Positions 11,747 to 22,372 of a stretch of DNA of 64,000 bases are shown here, in pieces. The notes beneath the pieces were generated by a model that saw nothing but the letters and a program-made list of their open reading frames with translations, did not search any database and was not told where the DNA came from. Made by a program: the position numbers and the translations under genes. Position 1 is the stretch's first letter, and each line of letters begins with the position of its first letter. This DNA comes from Anthopleura xanthogrammica (Eukaryota; Cnidaria; Anthozoa; Actiniaria; Actiniidae), in the NCBI GenBank assembly GCA_964019055.1, contig OZ025207.1:18501730-18565729 (forward strand), read 5' to 3'.

Positions 11747-13505
11747 GGAAGTCATCAGATTAATGGAACAGAAAAGCAGTAATGCACAGCCTACCAACAC
11801 GAAATTCGGCTGTCAAAACATTTCATTAAGGCATGAGCAGTAAGGATTCCAAATGCTGAAATTGCGGGGAGATCAAAAACGGCGTTAAAATCATCTTGGC
11901 AAAAAAACAGGACTAGGAGTGTTGGAAAAATGGTAAAGATCTTCAAAAAAAGGCCCTCTAACCAGATACATGCAGGTGACACGAACGTCATGACAAGAAG
12001 ATTTAAAGTCGGCAACAGTGACACGTCCAGAATGGGGCTGATGGAAATTGTGCAAAGTGAACCGAGATTTAGAAAGAATACATACACCGGCACTGTGATT
12101 AGATAAATGCGAGCCAACAAAAGAAAAAGACGACCCATTAAACCAAGATTGGAGTTCAGCATCAGATGTAGAATGGGTCTCCTGAAGACAGACAATGTCC
12201 AGTGAAGGGGCCAAGGAGGTAATCCAGGCAAGAAAAGCCTGTTGTTTAGAAAGGTCGCGAAGACCATTAATGTTTTTAAACATTAAGGTCAAGAAGTTAA
12301 CCATGAAACGTTATTAAGATGGTTTTTGACCCAAAAAAAGACAAATCCAAAAAAGAAATACAGTTGCAAAAATGAGGAAAAAACATTTAAACATAAACAT
12401 TAAGTTTAACACTTTTTCGTCAGGCACTTTTTCGTCAGGCACTTTTTCATCAGGCACTTCAGTAGGCAGGTCTTTAACGTTGACGAAAACAGACTTTGGG
12501 TCTGACTCGAAGAGTGCAATATGAGAAGCACTAAGATCGACTCCATTCTCCAAGAGTTGGTGACGCGTAGTTTCTTCGCTGGGCTTAAAAGTGACATCAT
12601 AGTGAGTAGCTGACAATCTTTGGAAACAGAGGACGCTGCTCTTGTCGCCAATGACATCCAAAATACACTGAAGAATAAGGCCACGTGGAGGGAAAACTCC
12701 ACCTTCTGCTAATCTCCTAGGCAATCGCAGAGTAACAGTCATCGGCCGATCCACCGAGTAGTCCGCGTAGTCCATGGCGGGCGAGTGGCTGCGTGGACCA
12801 AAGTCTTGAAGATCTTGAAGATCCCACCAGTGAAGGATATCTGGGTCTTCAGCTAGCTTGATGACGTCAGAACTTTGAAAACTGCTCGAACTTAAAACTT
12901 CAGAATTTTAGAACTTCAGAACTTGTAAAAGACTTCAATTGCACTCAGCGAGTGAAAACAAAACAAAAACTATCCTCCAAAAATGAAAGTAGAAAGAGAA
13001 AGAAGAGGCGTTACCTTGAAAGCGAAAAAACTCGTGAAACGTTCTTCTCTGAGGAAAATTTGAGCGATGATTAGAGCAGTACATACCACCACGCACATGC
13101 AGTATGTAATGACTTCAAAGTTCCAATAATTTTGTTGGTTTTCAGTGAAGAAGATCCCTAACACGGCTATGACGGTGCAGATAGTTATGTTAGACACGAT
13201 GTTACTATGCAATGATGAAGAGTAAGTTTTACAAAATACATCCCACATGAACAAGAGTGACTATGGAGGATTAGTCATTAGCGACACATGCCAAATATCG
13301 GGTTAACTGGTCATAGCAAGGGGTTAATCATCTACGGTCTAGGGGCCGACTAACCTCTCCCTTAGATAATCCATACGTTCGAGGATTCAGCACTCCATGG
13401 CTGAAAGTATGGTCCTGGTTATACATGATTCACTAAAAAAATCCCTAAAATATCATATACTACAGCGTTTTTTTCTGTTAGTAAAATAACACTTATTTAT
13501 TGCAG
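11681..13505. repeat. Array unit 6 (endonuclease/ORF1 type)
   Basis: Like unit 3: exon B at 11681-11746, but the donor GTAAGT has become GGAAGT. Host intron to about 11875, LINE endonuclease about 11869-12304, ORF1 12314-12775 with three VPDEK units, and exon A 13146-13221. The A-B intron has lost about 54 bases (TTAGGCTTCTGCC region) near 13365. Confidence 0.85.
11869..12775 (-). mobile_element. Tx1-clade LINE fragment: ORF1 and AP endonuclease (unit 6)
   Basis: Second copy of the ORF1 plus endonuclease fragment: ORF1 12775-12314, endonuclease 12304 to about 11869, with the same breakpoint after DDFNAVFD. ORF1 here is uninterrupted over 153 codons and has three VPDEK units against four in unit 3. 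Frame shifts are fewer than in unit 3. Confidence 0.8.
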
Positions 13506-15914
13506 AGAATATGAATTTCCCTCAGCATCTGAACAGCTAGACAGGATCACAAAGACGCTGGAAGAACTTCTTAATTGGACAGTGGTACCAAAGCAACTCT
13601 GCACATATAGTATGAGAAAAACGTTTCCCATTTATTGGGGAAAAGGATGAACCGTTTGATCCATTGGACGTGGAGAGCACGAATCTTCAAACGGACATCT
13701 ATAACTTCAAAGCCACCACTCAATTTGTCAACTGAGATGTGTAGTATTACGAGCCACCAACTCTTTTTTGTTGGACCAGAAGAATTTAAGAATTAATTGG
13801 TAGTATTATTATTGATAGTAGAGAAGAGGCCATCTGACAATGGCAGCACTGTGGCCATACCACAGACCAGAGATCGCAAGAGCATTGGCGACAAGAGATT
13901 TTCCTTGAAAGGACAAGCAACGCCGCTGCCAAAGATCAAGAACATTGGAGAGTGACGTTATACGTTTGTCCCAGTTAGAAGAAGAAGGTAAATTAGGGCC
14001 CAGAAAGGTACCCAAACACGGGATAGCCTCACTTGACCAATCAAGAAGAACTGGGGGGTCTGAGCGGTGTGCCCAGGGTCCAAGCCACAAACCCTTTGGT
14101 TTAGTAGGATTGAGTTTAGCACCAGATGCCCGTTCATATAAGCTATAAATATCAAATATGGCACGAATTGAATCGAAGTTCGTGACAGTCAACGTGGTGT
14201 CATCAGCATACTGATTGATTAAAGATTGACAAGAGTCAAAACCAGGCAAAAGAAAACACTCAATTCGAGGGCAAGCACGGATGTTACAAGCAAGCACCTC
14301 AGCTGTGATGATGTAAAGCAAGGGCGACAGTAGGCAGGCTTGCCGAACACCACAAGACAAAGTAAAAAAGGGGGTAAAGAAGCATTGACTTGGACTGTTG
14401 AAAGTACATCAGTATAAAAAGTGGTGATCCATTGAAGAAAGCTGGGACCAAAACCCATAGCACGTAGAGTTTTCAAGAGAAAAGGCCGGTCAACTCGGTC
14501 GAAAGCTTTCTCTTGATTGAGAGAGATTAAGGCAGCAGGAATGTTATTTAATGTTGCATAGTCAACAATATTGTACAGAGGAAGAACAGTCTCTCCAATG
14601 AACTGGCCGGGCACATAACCTGACTAGTCCGGAGAGATTACTTGAGATAAAACCTTTAATAATCTACCAGAGATTCCTCTTGATGCAATTTTATAATCAC
14701 AATTTAAAAGAGTAATTGGGCGCCAGTTCTTCCGATCACGTAGGTCGTCCTTTTTTGGAACTAAGGTAATTGTGCCCTGGCGTTGGGAGAAAGATAGGCA
14801 ACCTTTGGCAAAACCATTATTAAGTACGTCAACCAGGTCTTTCCCAAGAATATCCCAGAAAGACAGATAAAATTCCATGGGTAGACCATCAAACCCAGGT
14901 GTTTTATTGTGGGTCATTCCTTTTAAGGCTATGAGGCATTCATCACCAATTAATACCCCATCACAAATATCGGATTGTGAAGGGTCCAGACGAGATTCAA
15001 GATGTCGCAGAAGAATATTTTGAAGATCACTATAGGTGGATCCAGCAGAAAAGAGTTCAGCATAGAATTCCTGCCAGGCGCCCAGAAGGTCCGAAGATGA
15101 AGAAACATACTGACCAGCATTATTCTTGACAAAGAAGATGGTACTGTCCAATCGCTTTTTTTGGACTGATTTAAAAAAGAAAGACGTGGAAGACTGCCCC
15201 TCTTCTGCCCATTGGGTGCGAGAACGGACTCGCAGACCCTCTGCTTTAACCTTGGTGAAGAATGGACAGAATACGAAGAATCGCCTTGTATTTAGGCAGC
15301 AAAGAAGAATTTCCAGAGTCTATTTGACTTTTGAGGAGAGTAGCACTGTTTTCAAGAGTGGACCTTTCAGAACGCCTGGCTTTAGCTTTACAAGAGCAAT
15401 ATGCGATGGATAGGGACGGCCATTGTTTGGCCCTATCCCACCAATACTTCATAATGACTTCAAATTTCCAATAATTTTGTAGGTTTTCAGTGAAGAAGAT
15501 CCCTAACACGGCTATGACGATGCAGATAGTTATGTTAGACACGATGTTACTATGCAAAAATGGAGAGTAAATTTTACAATATACATCCCACATGGAAAAG
15601 AATGACTATGGGGGATAAGTCATTAGCGACACATGCCAAATATCGGGTTAACTGGTCATAGCAAGGGGTTAATCATCTACGGTCTAGGGGCCGACTAACC
15701 TCTCCCTTAGGTTTCTGCCGAGCTCCCTGATCAGTCTGTAAATCCTCCCGGGATAGTCCATACGTTCGAGGATTCAGCACTCGATGGCTGAAAGTATGGT
15801 CCTGGTTATACATGATTCATAAAAAAAATTCCTAAAATATTTTCGAAAATGAGTATGAGTATTCAACAACTACAGCGTTTTTTCTGTTAGTAAAATAACA
15901 CTTATTTATTGCAG
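13506..15914. repeat. Array unit 7 (reverse transcriptase type, no insert)
   Basis: Carries the best-preserved Tx1 RT stretch and lacks the CR1/L2-like insert, so it shows the state before that replacement. Exon A is 15491-15566. Confidence 0.85.
13575..15455 (-). mobile_element. Tx1-clade LINE ORF2 fragment (linker, RT, C-terminus), best copy
   Basis: Reading right to left on the minus strand: the linker with WWDRAKQW and a TQWAEEGQSST-like stretch (about 15455-15170), then NNAGQYVSSSSDLLGAWQEF, NKTPGFDGLPMEFY, ITLVPKKDDLRDRKNWRPIT, LNQEKAFDRVD (RT motif A region), GVRQACLLSPLLY (motif B) and QYADDTTL (motif C, catalytic YADD, about 14200). Next come WQRRCLSFQGKSLVANALA and a C-terminal GGFGVIDV..KIRALHVQWI region reaching exon B at about 13575. 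The order and motifs match ORF2 of Tx1-clade (L1-superfamily) LINEs. Frameshifts and the substitution QAC for QGC in motif B indicate a dead copy. The endonuclease is absent here and lies in other units. Confidence 0.85.
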
Positions 15915-16018
15915 AGAATATGGATTCCCCTCAGCATCTGAACAGCTAGACAGGATCACAAAAACGCTGGAAGAACTTCTTAATTGGACAGTGGTACCAA
16001 AGCAACTCTGCTTATATA

Positions 16019-17905
16019 GTATGAGAAACAAGTTTCCCATTTATTGGGGAAAAGGATGAACCGTTTGATCCATTGGACATGGAGAGCACGAATCTTCAAA
16101 CTGACATCTACAACATCTACAATTCCAAAGCCACCACTCCATTTGTCAACTGAGATGTGTAGTATTACAAGCCACCAACTCTTTTTTGTTAGACCAGAAG
16201 AATTTAAGAATTAATTGATAGTATTAATAGGGAACTTAAGCAACTCGAAATCTAGAACGGGAACGTCGGTATCTGAACAAGAAAAGACGATATCGTTCTC
16301 ACCAGAATGCAATATTCAGCAATTGCACGTCGTTCACGTCTTGAGATCAAGAAGTAACACCTATTTCCAGATCTTCCACTATCATTAAATTCAGTTCTGA
16401 AACCTCGGGTCTCACGTCCCCGTCCTAGATTTCGAGTTGCTTAAGTTCCCTATTATTGATAGTAGAAAAGAGGCCATCTGACAATGGCAGCACTGTGGCC
16501 ATACCACAGACCAGAGAGTGCAAGAGCATTGGCGACAAGAGATTTTCCTTGAAAGGACAAGCAACGCCGCTGCCAAAGATCAAGAACATTAGAGAGTGAC
16601 TTTATCCGTTTGTCCCAGTTAGAAGAAGAAGGTAAATGAGGGCCCAGAAAGGTACCCAGACATGGGATAGATAGCTTCACTTGACCAATCAAGAAGAACC
16701 GTGGGGTGTGAGCGGTGTGGCCAGGGTCTAAGCCACAAACCCTTTGATTTAGTAGGATTGAGTTGAGCACCAGATGCCCGTTCATATAAGCAATAAATAA
16801 CCAATATAGCGCGTATTGAATCGTCGTTCGTGACAGTCAACGTGGTGTCAACACCATATTGATTGATTAAAGGTTTACAAGAGTCAAAACCAGGTAAAAG
16901 AAAACCCTCCATTCGAGGGCAAGCACGGATATTACAAGCAAGCACCTCAGCTGTGATGATGTAAAGCAAGGGCGACAGCAGGAATATTATTTAAGGATGC
17001 ATAGTCAACAATATTTTCCAGAAGATTAACAGTCTCTCCAATGAACCGGCCAAGCTCAGAACCTGACTGATCCGGAGGGATTACTTGAGATAAAACCTTT
17101 TTAAAATAATTTACCAGAGATTGCTCTTGATGCAATTTTATAATCACAATTTAAAAGCGTAATTGGGCGCCAGTTCTTCCGATCACGTAGGTCGTCCTTT
17201 TTTGGAACTAAGGTAATTGTGCCCCGGCATTGGGAGAAAAATAGGCAACCTTTGGGAAATCCATAATTACGTACGTCAACAAGGTCATGTCCAAGAATAT
17301 CACAGAAAGACAGATAAAATTCCATGGGTAGACCATCAAACCCAGGTGTTTTATTATGGGTCATTCCTTTTAAGGCTATGAGGCATTCATCACCAATTAA
17401 TACCCCATCACAAATATCGGATTGTGAAGGGTCCAGACGAGATTCAAGATGTCGTAGACGAATATTTTGAAGATCACTATCGGTGGATCCAGCAGAAAAG
17501 AGTTCAGCATAGGATTCCTAACAGGCGCCCAGAAGGTCCGAAGATGAAGAAACATACTGACCGGCGTTATTTTTGACAGAGAAGATCGTACTGTCAGATC
17601 GCTTTTTTTGGTATGATTGAAAAAAGAAAGAGGTGGAAGACTGCCCCTCTTCTGCCCATTGGGTGCGAGAACGGACTCGCAGACCCTCTGCTTTAATCTG
17701 GTCAAGAATGGACAGATTACGAAGAATCGCCTTGTATTTAGGCAGCAAAGAAGAAATTGCAGAGTCTATTTGACTTTTGAGGAGAGTAGCACGGTTTTCA
17801 AGAGTGGACCTTTCTGACCGCCTGGCTTTAGCTTTAGAAGAACAATATGCGATGGATAGGGACGGTATCCATTTTTTGCCCCTATCCCACCAATACTTCA
17901 TAATG
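16019..17905 (-). mobile_element. Tx1-clade LINE ORF2 fragment in unit 8 (deleted RT, MITE insertion)
   Basis: Same ORF2 region as in unit 7. The linker and N-terminal RT (MKYWWDRGKKW to CDYKIASRAISGKLF) lie at about 17900-17100 with long open stretches. Motif A is lost in the deletion at about 16978, and motif C reads YGVD instead of YADD (about 16855). The element is clearly inactive. A foldback element interrupts it at about 16226-16454. Confidence 0.8.
16226..16454. mobile_element. Foldback (MITE-like) element in array unit 8
   Basis: Terminal inverted repeats TAGGGAACTTAAGCAACTCG and its complement CGAGTTGCTTAAGTTCCCTA extend about 28 bp, with CTAGATTTCGAGTTGC near the right end. Units 2, 4, 5 and 7 lack it and show the uninterrupted AGTATTATTATTGATAG site. 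The target duplication cannot be read with certainty because the site is a TTA microsatellite. Confidence 0.85.
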
Positions 17906-18363
17906 ACTTCAAGTTTTCAATAATTTTGTTATTTTTCGGTGAAGAAGATCCCTAACACGGCTATGACGGTGCAGATAGTTATGTCAGACACGATGTTACT
18001 ATGCAATGATGGAGAGTAAGTTTTACAAAATATATCCCACATGGAAAAGAATGACTATGGGGGATTAGTCATTAGCGACACATGCCAAAGTTCGGGTTAA
18101 CTGGTCATAGCAAGGGGTTAATCATCTACGGTCTAGGGGCCGACTAACCTCTCCCTTAGGCTTCTGCCGAGCTCCCTGATCAGTCTGTAAATCCTCCCGG
18201 GATAATCCATACGTTCGAGGATTCAGCACTCGATGGCTGAAAGTATGGTCCTGGTTATACATGATTCATAAAAAGAATTCCTAAAATATTTTCAAAAATG
18301 AGTATGAGTATTGAACACCTACAGCGTTTTTTCTGTTAGTAAAATAACACTTATTTATTGCAG

Positions 18364-19714
18364 AGAATATGGATTTCCCTCGGCATCTGAACAGCTAGAC
18401 AGGATCACAAAAACGCTGGAAGAACTTCGTAATTGGACAGTGGTACCAAAGCAACTCTGCACATATAGTATGAGAAAAAAGTTCCCCATTTTTTGGGGAA
18501 AAGGATGAACCGTTCAATCCATTCGACATGGAGAGCACGAATCTTCACTGTTTTCAAGAGTGGACCTTTCTGAACGCCTGGCTTTAGCTTTAGAAGAATA
18601 ATATGCATAAGTACAGATGACACGAAAGTCATGACAAAAAGATTTAAAGTAGGCAACAGTGACACGTCCAGAATGATACTGATGGAAATTGTGCAAAGTG
18701 AACCGAGATTTAAAAAGAAAACATTCACCGGCACTGTGATTAGATAAATGCGAGCCAACAAAAGAAAAAGAAGACCCATCAAACTAAGATTGGACTGAGT
18801 TCAGTATCAGATGTAGAATGGGTCTCCTGAAGGCAGACAATGTCCAGTGAAGGGGCCAAGGAGGTAAACCAGGCAAGAAAAGCCTGACCTTTAGAAATGT
18901 CGCGAAGAGAAGTTAACCATGAAACGTTGCTAAGATGGTTTTTGACCCAAAAAAAGACAAATCCAAAAAAGAAATACAGTTGCAAAAATTAGGGGGAAAA
19001 ACATTTAACAGTCCTCGGACGATCCAACGAGTAGTCCGCGTAGTCCATCGCTAGGCGAGGGGCAGCATGGACCGCACCCTTGAAGATCTTGAAGATCCCA
19101 ACAGTGAAGGATATCTGGGTCTTCAGCGAGCTTGATGACGTCAGAACTTCGAAAACTGCTCGAACTTCAAAAACTTCAGAATTTCAGAACTTCAGAACTT
19201 GTAAAAGACCTCAAATGCAGTCAACCACTATGTCAAAACAAGGGAAAAAAGCTATCCTCCAAAAATGAAACCGAGAAAAAAAGAGAAAGAAGAGGCATTA
19301 CTTTGGAAACGAAAAAACGCGTTAAAAGTACTCTCTGGGGGAAATTTTAGCGAGAGTAAGTTTTACAAAATACATCCCACATGGAAAAGAGTGAGTATGG
19401 GGGATAAGTAATTAGCGACACATGCCAAATATCGGGTTAACTGGTCATAGCAAGGGGTTAATCATCTACGGTCTAGGGGCCGACTAACCTCTCCCTTAGG
19501 CTTCTGCCGAGTTCCCTGATCAGTCTGTAAATCCTCCCGGGATAATCCATACGTTCGAGGATTCAGCACTCGATGGCTGAAAGTATGGTCCTGGTTATAC
19601 ATGATTCATAAAAAGAAGTCCTAAAATATTTTTAGAATAGATGAACTTATTATGTACGAGTATTCAACAACTACAGCGTTTTTCTGTTTGTAAAATAACA
19701 CTTATTTATTGCAG
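18364..19714. repeat. Array unit 9 (shortened endonuclease type, exon A lost)
   Basis: Exon B at 18364, a rearranged short LINE C-terminal and linker piece, endonuclease sequence (about 18610-18985), and 5' region (about 19010-19350). Exon A is deleted: only its donor side (GAGAGTAAGTTTTACAAAATAC at about 19352) remains. The next exon B (19715) is the last copy of the array. Confidence 0.8.
18610..19010 (-). mobile_element. Tx1-clade LINE endonuclease remnant (unit 9)
   Basis: Minus-strand endonuclease sequence related to units 3 and 6 (SLAPSLDIVCLQETHSTSD at about 18880-18800, then HNFHQYHSGRVTVAYF). The start is eroded, and ORF1 has been lost between about 19010 and the 5' region. Confidence 0.7.
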
Positions 19715-19807
19715 AGAATATGGATTCCCCTCAGCATCTGAACAGCTAGAATGAATCACAAAGACGCTGGAAGATCAATTCCAAGTAAGTCAACAGATTA
19801 ATTATAA

Positions 19808-19967
19808 GTAATAGCATGACTTGAGGGTGATTAGTGATTAAATGTCCCCGAAAGCCGAGGGAGGTTCTGTTGAAGTCCCGACGCCGAAGGCGGAGGGACT
19901 TTAACTAAACCTCCCGAGGCTTGAGGGGACATTTAATCACTAATCACCCGAAATTTCATGCTATTAG
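19808..19967. repeat. Foldback element in the ACP5-like B-C intron
   Basis: Near-perfect inverted repeat: TAATAGCATGA..TTGAGGGTGATTAGTGATTAA at the left and its complement at the right, with a GC-rich centre (CCGACGCCGAAGGCGGAGGG). It is part of about 770 bp (19800-20565) inserted into the intron relative to units 3 and 6. Confidence 0.8.
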
Positions 19968-20390
19968 TTTGTAATATTATGATTACCAAGGAATAAAACT
20001 GCTCTTAGGAAATATGTTAGCTTTCGTACGATGCATAAATTACAAAGTTTTACAAAGCTGTTGATATGCGGCATACTTAAGGGAATTTGCCTTTGTTAAA
20101 TGCGACAATGGCCAATTTGAACCAGCATTCATTCATTCGTGCTGCTTTATTCTAATTCACTTTGGTTGGCCTAGAGCGGTATTAATGAAGTGTTTTAAAA
20201 CCGTCTTGATTACGTCACAAATAGTAAGAAAACTTCTCGGCTAGACAACGTATGCGCAAACATTGTTCAATGGATCCCACAAGTGCTGGGGTGTTCAATA
20301 GTGTGTAGTCCAGAGTCATTGCGCAAAATTTTCGATTGGGTCAATGCTACCCAGCCATGTTCCCGGTGATTGTCGTATGAGGGACCATGG

Positions 20391-20510
20391 CTCATGAATA
20401 GTGATGAGGGATATTTAGTTACTAAATATCCCTCATGATTATATTCATGAGGGATATTTAGACTAAATATCCCTCATCACTATTCATCCAGGGGGATGTT
20501 AGACCTTAAA
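20391..20510. repeat. Nested palindromes, ATGAGGGATATTTAG repeats
   Basis: The motif TGAGGGATATTTAG occurs twice on each strand within 120 bp (GATGAGGGATATTTAGTTACTAAATATCCCTCATG and a second palindrome after it). This forms a cruciform-prone block next to the previous foldback element. Confidence 0.75.
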
Positions 20511-20739
20511 CATCCCTCTGGAAACAATGGATCCCGAGGTAATCATGATATTATGGGAAAAAACCACAGAAAAGAAGTAATGCACAGGCTGCCAACACGA
20601 AATTCGGCTGTCCTAGCATTTCGTTAAGGCATACGCAGTAAGGATTCCAAATGCTGAAATTGCAGGGAGATTGAGTGCCATCAACACGTAAACACGGCCT
20701 AAGAAAATTTTAGTTCTCTCTTCTCTTTTATTCCAACAG

Positions 20740-21455
20740 TGGAAATTATTTGATAGTGGCTGGACATCATCCTATGTTTTCAGCAGGTTTCCATGGAAAC
20801 TGAGATTGCTTGATGTCAAGTCTTAATAATAATAATAATAACTTTATTGATAAAATTGACTGGCAATTCGAAAGAATTGAAAAACTCAATATTTACATAG
20901 TTTTAAAATATATCTAAAATATTTGCATGATTGAAAAAATATATATATATAATTTTAGGTAAAAGTACAAGTTAAAATTAGTCCCATTTCTTTATTGAAC
21001 TTGGTATAAAACTATTCTGATATCTTTTAGTCCTACACTTGAGTAATGGGATTCTCCTGGGATTTCTAAGGCTGTAGTTTTTAGATATAGGTTTAGGTAA
21101 AAGGCAGTTCAGTTTATTATCGGTACATGTAATGTTATTGTAGAATTTCCTGCACAAATGTTCTCGTCTCTCATAGTGAGTGGTGAGGTTTAATTCATTG
21201 AGAGCGTCCTTATATGACAATTGAGGGTACACTATACGAAGCGCCCGACGCTGGATGGCTTCAAGTTGGTCTTTAAGTTTACATGTCAAAGAAGGATGCC
21301 AGACGGGGCAGGCGTACTCTAATAAAGGTCTTATAAAATAGCAGTAGACGGATCGAAGATCTTTAGATTGCACGCCACTACGCTTAAGAGTTAAACCCGT
21401 ACTTGAGAAGTATGACGTCACAGGGTACATCAGTGGACACGATCACAACCTACAG
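20740..21455 (+). pseudogene. ACP5/TRAP-like exon C, interrupted by a LINE and a stop codon
   Basis: After TTCCAACAG the frame set by exon B gives DGNYLIVAGHHPMFSAGFHG, matching the family's YVLVAGHYPVWSIAEHG, then an in-frame TGA (20799-20801), then DCLMSSL to 20824. A LINE occupies 20825-21401. The exon resumes at about 21402 with LEKYDVTGYISGHDHNLQ and a GTTAGT donor after 21455. GHDHNLQ is the conserved metal-binding motif of TRAPs, and VAGHYP supplies another active-site histidine. Removing the LINE rejoins the exon in frame with CTT present on both sides, consistent with a short target duplication. The stop codon alone would inactivate it. Later exons were not found. Confidence 0.82.
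20825..21401 (-). mobile_element. 5'-truncated CR1/L2-type LINE (RT C-terminal part) with (ATT)n tail
   Basis: The minus frame at 20978-21430 contains the C-terminal part of a Jockey-superfamily RT: SVYCYFIRPLLEYACPVWH, then QRRALRIVYPQLSYKDAL and THYERREHL, a block very common in cnidarian and fish CR1/L2-like elements. The 3' end is a TTATTATTATTATT tail at 20825-20843. The 5' end is truncated at about 21401. The element sits inside the acid phosphatase exon C. It is not autonomous, having no catalytic RT motifs or endonuclease. Confidence 0.8.
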
Positions 21456-21722
21456 GTTAGTGCGTAATCAAAACTTTGATTGACTTCCAGTCTGCAAGAG
21501 ACTCGATGCGGAAGAACCTAAGTAGTATGTGCAAGAACTTCGGGAACTTCGCTTGATGTTTTACCCTTTAGACTTTAAGGACACCAAGTTTCTTCGGTTT
21601 TTACTTTTGTGAATAAGAATACTGTAGTCTTTATTTATGGTGATTTTGTTTTTTCATATGTTTATTTCTGTACATGCACGTTGATATCTATATATCTTTT
21701 CGATGGGATGGAGGTATATTTA

Positions 21723-21828
21723 ACAATTAGTCCTCCAGTCCGAATGGTCTACGAGTCAATAGCCCACGAGGCCGAAGGCCGAATGGGCTATTGACTCGTA
21801 GGCCATGAGGGCGAGAGGTCTAATTGTT
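21723..21828. repeat. Palindromic element
   Basis: Arms ACAATTAG..CTACGAGTCAATAGCCC and GGGCTATTGACTCGTAG..CTAATTGT are complementary, around a GGCCGAAGGCC centre. A related CTACTAG.GGTCTATCACTAAT inverted motif follows at about 21930-22005. No coding content is seen in 21456-22029 beyond this. Confidence 0.75.
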
Positions 21829-22029
21829 TTAGTAAAAACCTACTAATCGGTCCAATAAAAGGATGCAAAAAGTTTTGGATTTTGCTTTAAATATATTTTT
21901 TTGGTTTTCAAAACCGGCGCTTTTCGCTACTAGAGGTCTATCACTAATAGACCCCTAGTAGCTCAGCCAATCACAGGGCTCGATTGGTGATAGAGTACCA
22001 TTAGTAGTTTTTTTCTAAAGTTAAATAGA

Positions 22030-22320
22030 CAATGTGCATAAAAGCTCACAAAGCAATCTCACAAAGCGCTGCAAAAATGAAACAAGGAAATCAAAGGAAA
22101 TATCAGAAAAAAATTACTCTATTATTTTCGTCTGTTGAAATACTTACATTTCCATAGAAAATGTCGGAGGAAAAATTGTCAGATGATTTTTTAGAGGAGC
22201 CAAAAAAGCGTAAGGACTCGGTTTCCTATCATGCTTTGCACATTGAAAATGAAATAAATGAGCAAATAATCACGCATATATATATAATTTTTTGTAGTTT
22301 AGAAAGAATGGTTAACTTAT
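22030..22320 (+). mobile_element. Transposon 5' fragment with short ORF carrying a PKKRK motif
   Basis: The stretch from GACAATGTGCATAAAAGCTC to CATGCTTTGCAC (22030-22245) recurs at 56812-57032. From ATG 22161 it encodes MSEEKLSDDFLEEPKKRKDS, an acidic start followed by an SV40-like nuclear localisation motif, and stays open for about 53 codons to about 22320. Such a beginning would suit a transposase or other nuclear element-encoded protein. The family was not recognised. Confidence 0.5.
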
Positions 22321-22372
22321 AATAGTTATATTTTAGATTTATACATCGACAATAAGTGAATAAAGTAGCCTC

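Larger units (their letters stand above)
15915..18363. repeat. Array unit 8 (reverse transcriptase type, with MITE insertion and RT deletion)
   Basis: RT-type unit without the CR1/L2-like insert. A foldback element sits at about 16226-16454. The RT has an internal deletion at about 16978, where GGGCGACAG joins CAGGAATATT, removing the segment between the B motif and the A motif. Exon A (17940-18015) follows a mutated acceptor (TTTCGG in place of TTTCAG). Confidence 0.85.
1..20674. repeat. Composite tandem array: ACP5-like exon pair plus Tx1 LINE fragments
   Basis: A head-to-tail array in which a plus-strand exon pair (A and B of a purple acid phosphatase-like gene) recurs with its intervening intron. 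Exon B starts after TTTATTGCAG at 71, 2322, 4805, 6726, 9203, 11681, 13506, 15915, 18364 and 19715. Full exon A copies start at 1898, 4375, 6290, 8779, 11264, 13146, 15491 and 17940, with a truncated one at 1048. Spacing alternates between about 2.4-2.5 kb (units with LINE reverse transcriptase) and 1.35-1.9 kb (units with LINE endonuclease and ORF1). The right end is recognisable because the host intron after exon B, seen at 4871-4985 and 11747-11875, reappears once at about 20570-20674. The left end lies outside the window. A 4404-bp higher-order period (2322-6725 versus 6726 onward) is nearly identical, which suggests recent amplification or, alternatively, assembly duplication. Confidence 0.9.

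Noticed and set aside
1..19714. CRISPR array or satellite
   Set aside because: Units are kilobase-sized and contain exons and LINE pieces; no short repeat-spacer pattern.
21456..22030. Further acid phosphatase exons after GHDHNLQ
   Set aside because: Searched for the family's following block (GxGxVLSGAGNF-like) in all plus frames by eye; nothing found.
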